A DNA stretch of 64,000 nt. It comes from Epiperipatus broadwayi (lineage: Eukaryota > Onychophora > Udeonychophora > Euonychophora > Peripatidae). Positions within the stretch are counted from its first letter, which is position 1. Each line of letters opens with the position of its first letter. The DNA lies in NCBI GenBank assembly GCA_028023455.1, contig JAQFVV010006255.1, positions 6,554,501 to 6,618,500 on the forward strand, read 5' to 3'. A program made the position numbers and the translations under genes. Of this stretch, positions 46,601 to 60,760 are shown one piece after another. The notes beneath the pieces are model-generated. The model was not told the origin of the DNA, did no database searches, and was given only the letters and a program-made list of their open reading frames with translations.

Positions 46601-47473
46601 AGTCAGACCAGCAAAACCTGAAAAAAGAGGAGAATAATACCTCCACACATTGTGTTATATATTAATTTGTATGCCCTTAATAACAGTGAAATATATTTAA
46701 AAGTTTAAATAAAGTTTGACAATTTCTAAAGATATTAACTTATTAATTCTAAATGATATAAGTAGATCAAACATAAATTTAAATGAATATAATGTTTGTA
46801 TAACTTCTTAATTTTAAATAGTTCTCAGACATACCGTCTGTTAAAAAATTATTTGGTTTCTTATAACTTTTTTCCAGATATTAGAAAGCCTAAAAAATAT
46901 CAAATCTGATTTCATAAATGGAGTATAATTATTTATTTTTAAACCCCATTAAATATTATTTGATATAAGAGTCAATTTAAAACTGGCAGACTTATTAAGT
47001 TCCACAGCTGAAAAAATGTGTTTTTTTTTCTTTTCACTAAAGTATGAATAACAACATCAAATACTATTTTTAAAAATGTTAATTTTTTTTTTTAATTATA
47101 ACTATTTTTAAAATCTACTTTAATGATTAATTTTTTTTTTTTTCGGAATGTTTCAGTTAGTCAAGGATCTCTCATATTATTTTTATTAATAAATTTCTAC
47201 ACTTTTAACGTATTATTTTATTCTCTACTTTCTTTTCTAAATCCATTCATGTTTTGCACAATTAATGTTTCATTTCTGTAATTATAATAATCTTTCGAAT
47301 GTGCTTATATGTATGTGTGTGTGTGCGTGTTTCTACAATTCGAATTAAAAATATATAATTTCTTACATCTTCGACACTATCTACTGTAAATAAACGCATT
47401 AATGATTATTAAGAGAAGTGCCTTTATTTAATATGTTTCAAAAAAATATGGTTTATGTATATCTAAAAAGAAA
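46601..47473. other. AT-rich sequence, nothing recognised
   Basis: No supported feature. Confidence 0.45.
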
Positions 47474-47705
47474 TGTAATTCTTAAACACTCGTTGACTTC
47501 GAGTTTGTTGCAAAGATAACCAATTAATAAATACAAGCTAATTAATAGCACTGGGCTAGATCATCTATATTGCATAATTTTATTTAGCACTATGATTCTG
47601 GCAGTGTTTTGTCGAAAGCTGGCTCAGTGCTATTAATTAGTTTATATTTATTAAGTGGTTATCTTTTCAACCAAACTCGAAGTCAGCGAGTGTTTAAGAA
47701 TTACA
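47474..47705. mobile_element. 232-bp foldback element
   Basis: Inverted ends of about 75 bp: TGTAATTCTTAAACACTCG with CGAGTGTTTAAGAATTACA, continuing through ACTTCGAGTTTG/CAAACTCGAAGT, GATAACC/GGTTATC and TAATTAATAGCACTG/CAGTGCTATTAATTA. An 80-bp unpaired centre has no frame. No target duplication was identified. Confidence 0.75.
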
Positions 47706-48199
47706 TAGTATGTTGAAAAGAGTTAATAAGGTGAGATTTACTAAAAAGAAGTGATATACATGAGGGATAAAGTTGGATTAATTATGCTATATGTTTTATG
47801 ACTAATTAAAGACCACAAGTATTAAACTTTACTTGTGTTTTTAAAGTTTATATTTGGGCCAAGTTCTAATCTGATAAGTGATTAGTTGATCTGAAGTGAA
47901 TGGTATCAATGTTGTGCATACAAAAAGTTTGATATTTGTAAATCAAATTGCAATAATGATTATTACTAATTATTTATTAGGCTAGAGATTATCATATAAT
48001 TCCTAATCCAGATAAAAACTTTAAATTCATTTGAAGGTTTTTTGTTTTGTTTTTTATTAAGAAAATATTTATTTAAAGATTTTGTAATGTGCTTAATGTA
48101 AAGTACCTATGCTGATGTGATAAGATGTATGATGAGTATTCAAGCAAAGTTAGAAAAACACAAGCTATAAAAAATAGTATTAATAGCTGATATTTTTAG
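47706..48199. other. Segment shared with 20.1 kb, upstream of LINE
   Basis: About 47960-48035 matches 20145-20225. Its position ahead of RTE-like coding remains in both places suggests a LINE 5' region. The rest is unrecognised. Confidence 0.4.
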
Positions 48200-51100
48200 A
48201 CCTCAAGAATATTCTAGTAAATTTAAATTTAAACTTGCAAATATGGTTTTAAAGTGACTTTGATGATAGCTTGGTTATTAAGTGATATTTTACTAAAACC
48301 ACATACACAGATAGCCAGGACCAAAAAATTGCACTTCACTAATAAATTTTTATCTAAAACAAAGCAATATATAAAAAAGAGAATGAATATGAAAAGATTT
48401 TAAACAATTTTAGAAGAATTGAATATTAAAATTCTATAAAATAATACAAAAAAAGTTAATGATGTTATTAGAAATAGAAAAGAATAAAAGTCTCAAAAGT
48501 AACATCATGGTTATTATAAAGAAAATTATTTCAACATTAACTAGAAAAGATGACATTATTATTGAAAAAAGAAATGATATTATGAAGTTTGCAAAAGAGT
48601 CCTACAAAAAAAAGAAACTTATATAGTAATAAAAACCAACAAAATCAAATGTTTTTTATAGTTACACTGTTCTCTGAAGTACAACATATTTTAAATATAT
48701 AAAAAGAGAGACATTTAATTAAATCTATAAAAAATGAAAAAACTTTAAGAATTAATAAAACTGTTATTGATATTTTTAAAAAAGTAAGTGAAGAAATAAA
48801 GAAACTGTTGGCTAAGCTACGTATCAAATGCCTATATGATTAAAAAAATATTAAGCTGTATACCAAATGTCTGCATAAATATAAAAATATGTACAAATGA
48901 TACATTTAAAAGAAATGATTATGTAAATTGGTACAAAAAAATTAATGATGCTATTAGAAAATATAACTGTGAATTAGCAAGGAAAACTATAGAAGAGAAT
49001 ATAAGACCTAAAAGTATATCCCAACAACTTAGCATTGAAAATAATTTTATTTCCGCAATAAATAGAAAGATGACACTATTACTGGAAAGAGGAATAACAT
49101 CATGAAATGTGAGGAAGAATGGTACAAATAGCTACATTGTAATTAAGAACATCAAAACAAAATATCCCTTATAGTTACATTTTCTGAAGTGAGACTTATT
49201 TTAAATAAAGAAAATGGAAAAGCTCCAGGAATTGAAGAAATAGAGAATTTGTTGGCAGGGCTATACAGAATTAAGATTTCCCAAATTATTAAAAGAAAAT
49301 AGTAAATAATTGAATATTTAAGAAAGGTGAAAAGGAAAATATTAGAAATTACAGATCTATCAGTCATCTGATAGTTCTATTTAAACCCTTTATTAAGATC
49401 ATTATAGTTCATTTACAACATACTTTACACTCAAAATCACTCAAAAAAAGTAAGTTAATTTTAATTCATATATTAATAAGAGAGATTATAGAAAGGATCA
49501 ATGGCTATGAGTTGTATTATGTTTTGGATTTGTAGATAATAAAAAGGCATTTGATTTTACAGTGATTAAAGTTCTTGAACATCAAGATGTAAACCCAATA
49601 TATTATCAAATTCTGTAAAAAATTTATCAAAATGCAAAAGAAATGATTAGATTATATGATGATATAAAGAAAATTAACATTGATAATGGTATATGACTGG
49701 ATGATTTTATATTTCCCAAAAAATTTATGATAGTTTTACAGGAATTATTCTTTTGATTAAAATGGGAAGCTAAAATCATAAAGATAAAGGATATTATTTA
49801 AATTATTTATATTTTTCAGATAATGTGGTTGCTTTTTCAAATAATGCTTTAGAGCCTCAGGAAATGTTATAAACATTATCAGGTGAAAGCAAGAAAATAG
49901 GACTAAAGATAGATGATAAAAAGACAAAAGTAATGCTCTATGTTTTTTTATATGTAAAGAGAAAATAATAATTAAAATAAGTAAATATTAATTCTTATTA
50001 AGCACAATGTCAGCACATAATACTTAAATAAGGCTATAAACCTAGTGCAAGAAAGACTTATGCAAATCTAAATGCAAGATTCGACTTTATAAAGATAAGA
50101 GCAGCCCACTCTTATCTTCAACCTATTTTTCTAATTATATAGCCAAATTTAAAGCATTTTGATTTGGGAACATGAAGCTAATAAATTCTTCACTGATTAA
50201 GTCCACTATTTCTGTTAAACATTAATGATCATGAAATCTTTCGATTTACAATGAGTTAATAATCAGATCTTAAATTTAGAAATATTTTGAGTCAATTTAA
50301 AGTTGTAAATATTAATTCTTATTAAGCACAATGTCAGCATGTAATACTTAAATAAGGCTATAACCTTAGTACATGTGCCTTGAGTGCTTAATTTATTACA
50401 AGAGAGACCTCTGCAAATCTAAATGCACAATTCAACTTTATAAAGATAAGAGCAGCCCACTCTTATCTTCAACCTATTTTTCTAATTATATAGGCAAATC
50501 TAAAGCATTTTGATTTGGGAGCTTGAAACTAATAAATTGATTCAAAATATTTCTAAATTTAAGATCTGACTATTAACTCATTGTAAATCGAAAGATTTTG
50601 CAATGGTTAATGTTTAACAGAAATAGTGGACTTAATCAGTGAAGAATTTATTAGCTTCACACTCCCAAATCAAAATGCTTTAGATTTGCCTATATAATTA
50701 AAAAAATAGGTTCAAGATAAGAGTGGGCCTCTCTTATCTTTATAAAGTCGAATCTTGCATTTAGATTTGCAGAGGTCTTTCTTGTAATAAATTAAGCACT
50801 CAAGGCACATCTACTAAGGTTATAGCCTTATTTAAGTATTAAAATAAGTAATTAGAAGAACTTACCATTTGTATTAATAATCTGATCACTACTTGGACAA
50901 ATTATTAATAGAGATGGAAGCATAATCAATAAAATTAATCTTAGAATTAAATTTGAATGGAAGTATGTCTGTTTCTGAATAGAAAGATTTTAATTAAATG
51001 TGTTTTATAATTTCTTATACATGAATCTGAAATTTAAGCATTTAGCTAAAAGTAATACAGAGACTTCAGACCATATAAAGAAATATGGAGAGATGAATGC

Positions 51101-51360
51101 TAAGAGCAACAAAGAGAGACTGAAAGCGAAATACATGGTAGAGAGAACAAATAGGTATTATTAATATCATTGAAAGAATTAAACTGTTAATATATCGCTA
51201 ATTGCACATATTGCTAGAAGAGAACCTGGAGAAAAAAACCGTGTATCACACGGATGACTAAGATAAAGAAGTTTAGGATGGTGTAGAAGAAAGAAGTTAG
51301 AACTGCAATAACTGGATTAAACTTGGAGACTAATATTTTGTAGCGAATTGATGAAAAAAG
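48200..51360 (+). pseudogene. RTE-like LINE relic with nested insertion
   Basis: Scattered plus-strand pieces read in order as an RTE-type polyprotein: a linker (YSSKFKFKLANMV; INDAIRKYNCELARKTIEEN), RT start (ENGKAPGIEEI; EKENIRNYRSI), motif A (FVDNKKAFDF), HQDVNPIYYQIL, degenerate motif C (YFSDNVVAFSNNALEPQEML, formerly FADD), KKIGLKIDDKKTKVML, then after the nested element LLGQIINRDGSIINKINLRI, and the C-terminal RATKRDRKRNTW, HIARREPGEKN and WIKLGD blocks. Every segment has stops and frameshifts. An early part occurs twice: about 48420-48810 and 48930-49260 are diverged direct copies. The endonuclease is not seen here; a separate N-terminal endonuclease relic lies at 20.6 kb. Confidence 0.75.
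49971..50851. mobile_element. 853-bp tandem-plus-inverted element with 14-bp TSD, nested in LINE
   Basis: Element 49985-50837 lies between perfect 14-bp direct repeats ATTAAAATAAGTAA (49971-49984, 50838-50851). A roughly 325-bp monomer (TAAATATTAATTCTTATTAA start at 49982 and again near 50307) is followed by a partial second copy to about 50545 and then an inverted copy to 50837. Each copy contains the hairpin AAGATAAGAG / CTCTTATCTT with a 7-nt loop (e.g. 50095-50122). The LINE reading order continues across the insertion. I find no hammerhead core and no frame. The architecture matches the hammerhead elements at 1.7 and 23.4 kb. Confidence 0.82.
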
Positions 51361-53240
51361 TGATATATCTGTTGTTAAAATTATTTTTAAAGAAAAAAAC
51401 TTAATTTGACATCAAGTTAAAATAAAATTATTATCATCTAATTTGTCTATTTATGCTATTTATAGATAAGTGTATGTATATCTTGTGCGATATTTATTCC
51501 CCTATCCTTCAGCTTTTTACAACCCCTTCAGTTATTTACCCATGTTTACTTCTAAGCAATTTTTATCATTTGATGCTTGATTCGTATAACTGAAATTGTA
51601 AAATGCTACTTTTCATAAGTCAATTATCTTTTTAAAAAAAATAATATTATGGAATATAAAATAACTTTTCCTTTAGACAAAATCGGATATTTCTTTACAT
51701 AGGCCATATGCCAGACTATCTTTTTATCTGTTGTTTTCTCACAGTTAATCGATGTTTTCCGGTAAATTTTATAGGGTTATTTAAAGAAATAATTTGAATT
51801 TATTCTTAAATTAGTATTTAATATTTTTTTAAAATTATACAATATATATTGAAACACGCCGCCCACTCTTCATAATTACATTCTGCTTAGTCTCTGCCTC
51901 AAATCACTTCTCTCTTTTTTTATTAATTAACTGTTATTATCTAACACTTTAAGAAATTTTTTATTTATTATTGAAAAAAAAAAAAAAGAATATCAGTTAA
52001 ATTATAATCCTTATATTTTTATTGTCTAAAAGATTAAAAAAGTAATCCGTATTGATTTTAGATTTATAAATAATAAATTATAACTTACTTTAACCACGCA
52101 CATTTAAATTACATAACTAAAATAATATCTTTTTAGTTTAATTTTAAGAATATTTGTTTAAAGTATAATGATTTTTGATGGGATGCTAAGAAAAATTTAT
52201 TATTTTTATTTTAAAAGTTTTGTAAAGAACATTTTTGCTTATATATTAGATAAAGGAATAAAGATCAGTAGATGGGCTGTTCGGTTAATTTGATATTATT
52301 AAAAAACAGTAATTTTATATCAAATATTATTTAAATAGTAATCATTTTAAATGAAATTAAAAAAATATTTTGAATGCCAATCCTTGATCAATAAATTATG
52401 TTATTGTATTATGATTAAGTGTGATTTCCTTAGCTATTGTTAAAAGCTTTCTTTGGTTTGCATATAGTATACTTTTTAAGAGAATCCTCCCATCGGTTGT
52501 GCCAAGCTATTAAACATCACTTCTCACAAGTCAGAATGAGGTTATAAATACAATTTTATATTGATTTGTGCTTAGTAATATTTAAAGACTTGGTGCAAGT
52601 GATAAAAAAAAAAAAAACAGTTTTATGAAGCTTTAATTGTCCTAATTTACAATTCAAATGTTGCTTATTTTGCAATGAATATCATAAGTTGTAAATTATT
52701 AATATAATAAATTATATAAATAATTAGACTGCCTTTATATAGTTTTTTATATACTATTGTTAATTTCTTTTTGAATATAACCTATAGTAGATGAGACATT
52801 GTTATGATTACACCATATGCTTAATAATATGCAAAACAGACAATAATTAAGGAGTATATAGTTTGCTATAAAATTTATTAGGGTTTAATAAAAAGAGTGT
52901 ACAAATTTGTTTGTTTATTTATTTATTTATTTTGTTCATACTAAAATTTTATTATTTTTATTTATTAAAATTTTTTAAATATGAATATTACCTAAATAAA
53001 TACAATATATAAATATTAAAGACTTCTTATAATCCATCTAATAAAAAAAATAATAACTTTTTTCTGATGTTGAGTTTTGGTTTGCATAAAAGAAAATATT
53101 TATTATGATAGCTGATGATCAGAAAACTTTTTAGGGGCTGAGAAATTTATAGATTTTATTGAATGGAATGATTAACATTCATTTATTAGATAGTTTATAT
53201 TTCTCTGTGGTGTTAAATATTATATGCATATATTATAATA

Positions 53241-53247
<7 letters not shown>
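51361..53247. other. AT-rich sequence, nothing recognised
   Basis: No supported feature. Confidence 0.5.
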
Positions 53248-53285
<38 letters not shown>

Positions 53286-56200
53286 ACCCTCACTTCCCGA
53301 TATATATAATATAACTTAAAATATGACTAGCTCAATTAAATCGTTATGCTCGGCTAAAATATGTATAACTATCATTAATATATTTTTATAATACTATATC
53401 TTATCAGATTCATTATAACTTACCAAAATTAATATAGTTCAATATCATGTACTAATTAAATAAGTATTTATTAAAATCATGAGACTATGAAGTGAAGTTA
53501 CAAGTGGTAATTGAATTTACATTGAGCTAATGTCTTCCCAAGACACTATCTCAATGGCATAAGAATACTATTACCTCTTTATTATCTCATTACTACATCT
53601 ACAGCACTCTTATGTCTTTTATAAAAATTAACTAACTTCAATAATAATAATAAATAAATCTCAATCTTTTATTAAGGAAATATAATTAAATAATCTCAGG
53701 TTCTTTTAATTATTTTAAAGTAATAATATTTCTTGCAGATAGGCATGATAAGGGATTTAATATCAAACCTAACTACACCTAACTTATCATAATAATAATA
53801 ACTAACAATAATAATTTCTAGTGTATAAATTAATCTTATCTATTTTATTATACTATTAATCATTAAGGAAATAAGTGAATCATCTACATGTCTTTCATTT
53901 TCATATAGTATCTTAATTTAAAAATTATACTAAAATCTTATAATTTAATAATATGTGGCAATAAATAATATTATACTCTTATATTGTGCATTATAATTAC
54001 CTTGTGACCATTATAATATTATATGTTAATGTCAATCAATTTCTATAAATTATATTAAGAAAATACTGTGTTTCTTTTAAAAAATAATAATAATAAATTC
54101 ATATTGTGCAAATATTATGTTTATTCAAATTATCTGTTGTCAAATGCTGTGGTGCAAAATAATGAATTCGACACACTTTTAAACAACTTAAACAAATTTA
54201 TTTACATCAACTTTAATAAACAACTTATGTACATTATTTACATTACAAGTGGAAACCAAAGAAAATAAAAAATAAGAAAAATAATAATACAAGATTTTTA
54301 CACTGTTACTATTTCCATAAACATAAATAGATAATCCATACATTTCTTAAATGTTTTATCAGTAACATTTAATTAAGTTTATGAACTTAAATCTTAATAG
54401 ATATCATTTGTCATTAGTTAGTACAAAAGAAGACTTTTATGTAAAATATCACTTATGTAGCATATGTAAAATAAACAAACTTTAACAATTAAAAAATGCT
54501 ACTTCACTTAAGTATTATTGCTATTTCTATTATAATGTATTAGTATGTATTACATTTACTATTAGCATTAATCAAATATCAACTAATGTATAGACTGATA
54601 TAACTTTATAATATAATGACATTTATTGATTATATAATTATTTACTTCATTCTGATGTAATTCCATACTGTATGTCTTACCAAAATATGCAATACATATA
54701 TGTTCTTTTCTTAAAATAATATTTAAAATTATTCAACAATTTCAAATTTTATAAAGTATTATATTAAAATAAATTCTATGATTCTTTTCTATTTAAACTA
54801 CTACTCTTCTCTACTCGTAATTCCTATTCCTTCCTAATAAAATTCTATCTACAAATATCATTTGACCTTATTTAACTTCAGTAACAGCTTACCAATTTTT
54901 AAAAAAATAATGACTATCCAAACTATCTTATACCTCATCATCGATATACGATAAACCCTTCAAACAAAATATAAATTTCTATATAAAATTAATTTAACTT
55001 ATCTAATAAAAAAAAAATAAAATATAGATATTTTTACCTCTTACTAACTTGAAAGGTAATATAAATAACTCATACTAATATAATAAATCAAATTCCTAAT
55101 ATTGTAACAGAAACATTAAAACTTATTCACGAAAGAATCATATAATTATTTATGGATTTCTCTTATTACGTTATAATAAATTTATATCATAAATTTAAAG
55201 TATGCATATTAAAATAAAACTGTTATTACTAATATTATGCGTGTATATTCTTTAAATATTTATACATTTATTCAACAATCAAATAATATTTAGTTGATCT
55301 AAAGAAAACAAAGCAAAATACATCAAATTATTACTATTATATAATTTTTACCATAAATGATACTCCAATTTATTATCCGCCACACGATGTCCTCCAGGAT
55401 TACAGTTTTACAAAATAATTTCACATTTATACTCAACAATTATTCTTTAAAATATTACGTGTTGTATAATTATATAAAAATAAACTTTATGAAATTAATT
55501 GTTATATTAATATTTAGTTACTTTTTTTAAAAAAAATGTACCTCTCTTATCTTTAATAGATCAATAAATAATTAAATATCTATGTTAGTTAAGAAAAACA
55601 AAAATATGTTACATAAATCCAACGTTGTCTTCTTTCCACCCATAATTGTTCTTTTTTTCCTAGGCACAAACTTTTACCAACATCACTTCTTTTTCCGGTA
55701 CATCACGTGTTTAAACAGTTTTTACGAAATAAATGAAAACGTTTTTTTTTTAAAAAATAAAATAAAATAAGTTCCACCATAAGAAACAAAATAATAATTA
55801 AAATAGTTTATAGGATCCGGATTCATTTCTTTAAAGAAAAATTATTTAAAAAAAAGTTATTACTTTCCTCGTATTAATCAATAGTTTATAATGTTCTTAT
55901 TTAATTATTCTGAATTGACTTGGATATCCACGTATACTTATTTGCGCATTCTTTAACCAATATTTAGGTAAGATTAATTTCTAAATTCTTCTGTACGACC
56001 AGCGTCCAGACTTTACTATATAATATTTTATTTACAGGTATTTTTTTTACCAATTAAATTTCCGATTTATTTGCCTTTTAAAACTATCGAAATCTAGTCT
56101 TTTAAACCACAAAGACTTAACAAGGCAAGTACTTCTGCAATTATTATTAATTACCATATCTTTACCAAGATATATACTTAAATTTGTATTTTAAAAATAC

Positions 56201-57591
56201 TTTCTTCATAAAGAAGTATTTATCTTTCTTTAAAATATTTGTTTATAAAAATTAATTATAATCAACTTTTAAATTCATATAATATCCAATATATGACTTT
56301 TATCCAACTAGTAATTCTCCTAGTTAATCCAGCGTTTGTTATACTTTTAGTATAAAGTCTCCAATACATTTTATCCTTATACGATGCTTTCATGATTATT
56401 TGATAGTAAATTGAGCTTCGATAGAGACGATCAATAGGGAATTATAAATAAATTAGCACTGCATATTTAACGGTAAAACTTTTATAAATTATTTAAAACT
56501 ACTCTCTTATAATTTTAAAACGATTACGAGAGCGTCTATAATTTTACTTAGCTATATCTAATAGCACACTTCACTTAAAAGAAATCATAATCATAATCCC
56601 CCCTGAACAATTGAACCTTGGTTTTATACCGGAATACATTCCCCACTTGATTGGTAAATTAAACAATCACCTTGCTAGCCTATTTACATATTTTACCAAC
56701 AATACAGAATTAAAAATAAATAATGACTTATTTAATATTTATTATTTATTACATTATTAAATTCTTAAATGGATCTTTATCATTTATTTAAATCCATTAA
56801 ACATTTTTTTAAAATATATTTTTTACTTTATTTCACTTTTAACTTTTATAAGACTATTTTTTAAACAAACTAAGTCTATTTTTATACGTTACGTTTTTTT
56901 TTTTTAAACAGTATTTTAAAAATCAGATTTAATATTTCACATTAATTATCTTTATTTTTATCTCGTGATAGCCAATATAATATTTATAAATTTTATAATA
57001 GAATTTTAGAACAGTTTTGCAACTTTACTATAAAACTTACAAGCATGTGTGTACATATGTCTATCTATCATCTGTTTTACAACACAGATACAAACGCTTG
57101 TAATTATCTAAAAATAAACTAACAATTTAATTTTAAAAATAAATATTTTTAAAATAAATAATATATTATAACAACTTTAAAATAATAATTCGATATTATT
57201 AAAATCAAATATTAATCTTCTATTATATACTATTAATAATTAAAATATTTATATTCACTTATTAAATATTAATCTTTATCAACAATAAATATATGCATTT
57301 AATTTTAACTTATCTTTTTTAACTTTTAGCTTTAAACATTTATTTATAAAACTTATTAATGCAGTATTGATCATGGCCAGTTTTCCCAACCATATAATAT
57401 TATCATCTTTTATTGAAACGTCTCTCTCAAACATTAGCACAATTTCACATATCAAATATTCATAGATTACTTTAATTAAACTTTTGAAAGATTATCATAA
57501 ATAAAATCAACATCATATAGCTAAATATACCTTAAATTTAAAATTTTTAATAAATTGATATAACAATTCATGGTGACCCATACAAAAGGGC

Positions 57592-57633
<42 letters not shown>
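53248..57633. other. G-poor 4.3-kb segment between AT microsatellites
   Basis: An AT microsatellite (53248-53281) ends in ATTGTACCCT (53281-53290). A second AT tract (57595-57633) is preceded by AGGGCACAAT (57587-57596), the inverted match with one mismatch. Between them the plus strand is visibly poor in G relative to C for most of its length, e.g. several 60-base lines around 53761 and 54961 with no G. Small open frames (54068-54268, 55582-55770) have no recognised domain. It could be a transposon inserted into an AT tract, but the inverted ends are short and no protein supports it. Confidence 0.45.
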
Positions 57634-57637
<4 letters not shown>

Positions 57638-60399
57638 GAGAATGACAAATTTGACAGATTTCATCTTTCAAATATAAACTGGATCAATTTACATCTACAT
57701 TTTGGATTTTATAAAAATAGTGACTTTCACAAGTAATTTTAATCAGGATAATCTCCAAGCATATTCAGATGTAAATAATAAAAGTCATATTATAATGGTA
57801 TGATTGTAATCAAGGAGTATATAGAGTGCCTTGAAAATAGAGATTCTACTGAATAGAAAATTGAGATTACATTTATATTATGTGCATTAAGTTTATTAGT
57901 TTTCCATTAGATTGATTCCTAAATTAATATAATTCACATCAATTATAAGTTTAAAAGCTATAAAAAAAATCACATGGATACTAGCTCTGACACTTATATG
58001 GAACAAAACTTTCTAAATTAATAACCAAATCCTCATTTGATCTAAATGAATAAATATAAAATTACCTAAATTCTATGCTTACAAATCATTGTTTATGCAG
58101 ATACCTTATTTAACACAAGGAGTAGATAAAATTACTTTAATTAGTAATAACAAAACAGTTTATTTACATTCAGTTATAATATACTTCACAAATAATACCA
58201 GTTAGATATTAAGTGATGAATATAAAGTGTTGTGTCACTGTAATGCATTAAACCACTTATGGTGATAGACAAACAACAAATTTGGAATTAAAGGAAAACC
58301 TACAATAATTTTCATTTATCCAATATAAGAAGTTCATATAATTAATGACTTATTCACATTTGAACTATAAGAAACCTAAATAAGTTGATTAGAATTGTAA
58401 AAATTAATATCTAATAGTAACTCAACTAAATATCAAATCTTTTGGGCTTCAATTCACACATATCTCTCTAAAAAAAAACATGCATTCTTAACTATAGCAT
58501 ATATATACATATTAACCATTAAGTATGTCTAAGTAAAGTATTGCAAGGAAGTTCAGGATGATGGAGTGGTAAAACACATCACCTAGACTTGCTTGAATAT
58601 TTTAAAGGATCCAGAATATTTTACTTTGTTCTGGTTAATTGAAAGATTTAAGGTCTAATAGTTATTAACAGTTATTCCATAGTAAATTGTTAGATAATTT
58701 TATTAACTGTAGTTTTAGTAATCCTTACTAATTGATTTTCCTTAATCCTACATCCTATAAATTTAGACTTTGGTAATCTATGAATATATTAACTATTTAA
58801 TTATTTAATGTCTTCTTAAGAAAAATTTGTTTTCATAGTCATGTATATTGCTATATTTCTATATTCCATTGCAGTATGAGATAATCCCAAAGTGGTAAAA
58901 TCTGCAGAAATAGAAAATGAATTTATTTCAATTCTATTTTACACATACTTGTAATCTCATTATATACACACCTTAAGTTTAGTATTAAATATTTGAGCAG
59001 TTATTGTTTGATATTCAAATTTATTTTGATGTAGTTTATCTTCGATCTGTTTGTGGTTGCTATTATTGTTGTTTCCCAAGTAATTTCATTGTCATTCCAT
59101 ATATGGAGTTTAAATATTTGATTTTAGCTAACATACACAATATATATAAAGACTGCTTAAATTTAACTTTGTGAACCTAAAAATTTCATTATAAGCAAAA
59201 TAATTTCCTTTTGAGTACTAGGTTAATATATCCTAGGTGTTATTGGGTCATAATTTACATTTAGATTTCACCATTCAAGATGGATGTGAATTTTTCTTTC
59301 AGCATTTCCTCTCTAAGATTTTCTTACATTTGTACATTTTAAATGAATACAACTTTTAGCATTTGCTATTGTATAACAATTTTATTTTAGTGAAATTTCC
59401 TTTGGAAGTAGAAATTTTTTATATATGTGTGTGTGTGTGTGATAGTAAATTTTATCTAAAAGAACAAAGAGGAAAACTTTTCTTTCAATGAATTGTAAAC
59501 TTACAGTTCTTTATTTTAACTTTTTCATGGGATTTATTGTTGTAGGAAGGAATTTAATAAATGATTGTTATTAGGTTAAAAAAAATCTTTTAAAATATTA
59601 TTTACAGGCATGCATACACATGATTTTATATATATATGGTGAACATCTTAGATGATAACTTTAAATTACTACATTTATTTTAAGTTTAAAATGTTTTGAC
59701 TTCCATTGTGAAAGGATCATTTCTATTGGAGGTTTAAATGCTCTCTTAAAATAACCTTATTAAATAAATATTACATTTTCTTTTAGAAGAGGCAAACTAC
59801 ATTGGATCATTACTATTTATTATTCTTAATTTTATAGCTATTGAAATGTGCTCTTACTGCATAGCAAGGTATAGATCAAATGATAAAAATATTAAATTAC
59901 ATGGATATTGTGAAGATATTGATCAGTTATTTCATTAATCAGGAATCTTAAGTGAGTAAATAAAGTTTTTTTATAATGCATATTATGACTAAAAAGGGTG
60001 ATATACACCTTAATGGCACAAACCTCCTCACTAAAGAAAAAAATTGTTCTTAAATTTATGAATGCTTCATGTTTAATAAGTAAATTCTAAATGTGTTACT
60101 ACCACCATCAACATCATCAACATTGTTTCTTAACAATGACTATATTATCAGCACTCAAAGCTCCACAATACTCAATGTATCACTACATTTTCTAACATAG
60201 GCTTTAAATATTTTTAACATTTAACCATCAAATGCTAAATGATGTTTGGCTTCTGTCATATTTTTAAGGTTCCTATCTGACCTTGTTCTCTCATTATTTT
60301 ATCTCCTATAATTATGAAATTTCCTTTATCAGTAGATATTCCATAAGTTTATGATGATCATTAATTTGATATCATAATTTTGGGATGGTGCCATAGGTT
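57634..60399. other. AT-rich sequence, nothing recognised
   Basis: Short microsatellites only (e.g. TG repeat near 59428). Confidence 0.5.
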
Positions 60400-60760
60400 A
60401 TAGGCTATGGGCATTAAGGGTGCTTTTTTCACCTTCTTGAGTAATTAGGAAGAAAGCATTCTCCACATTCTTCTTACCAGAGTTTCACATTGTTTTTCAA
60501 TAATGTGTGCATAATTATTCTGTTCATTATTATGAATACTGGCAACAGGAATCTCATCATGAAACCTCACACTATTTAAAACATTGCCTGTACATGACTT
60601 ATTAAGCAATCATGACCACCTATTTTTGTCACATGGTCATAAAGTATTAAAGAATCAACATCTGACAGTTGACCATCAAGTATTTTAGGTACCAATGTCA
60701 TAAAAAAATTATGAAATGGGGTTAATATAATAATCTACTATAATTATCTCATAACTTAAA
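60400..60760 (-). pseudogene. Unidentified coding relic
   Basis: Two adjacent minus-strand open stretches in different frames: VPKILDGQLSDVDSLILYDH then VTKIGGHDCLISHVQAMF, and NSVRFHDEIPVASIHNNEQN then NYAHIIEKQCETLVRRMW. Their composition is less A/T-driven than chance frames in this window, but I recognise no family. A decayed mobile-element or retrocopy frame is possible. Confidence 0.28.

Noticed and set aside
48836-49105. 89-codon frame as an independent gene
   Set aside because: It is the linker part of the RTE-like LINE relic and its start codon has no significance.
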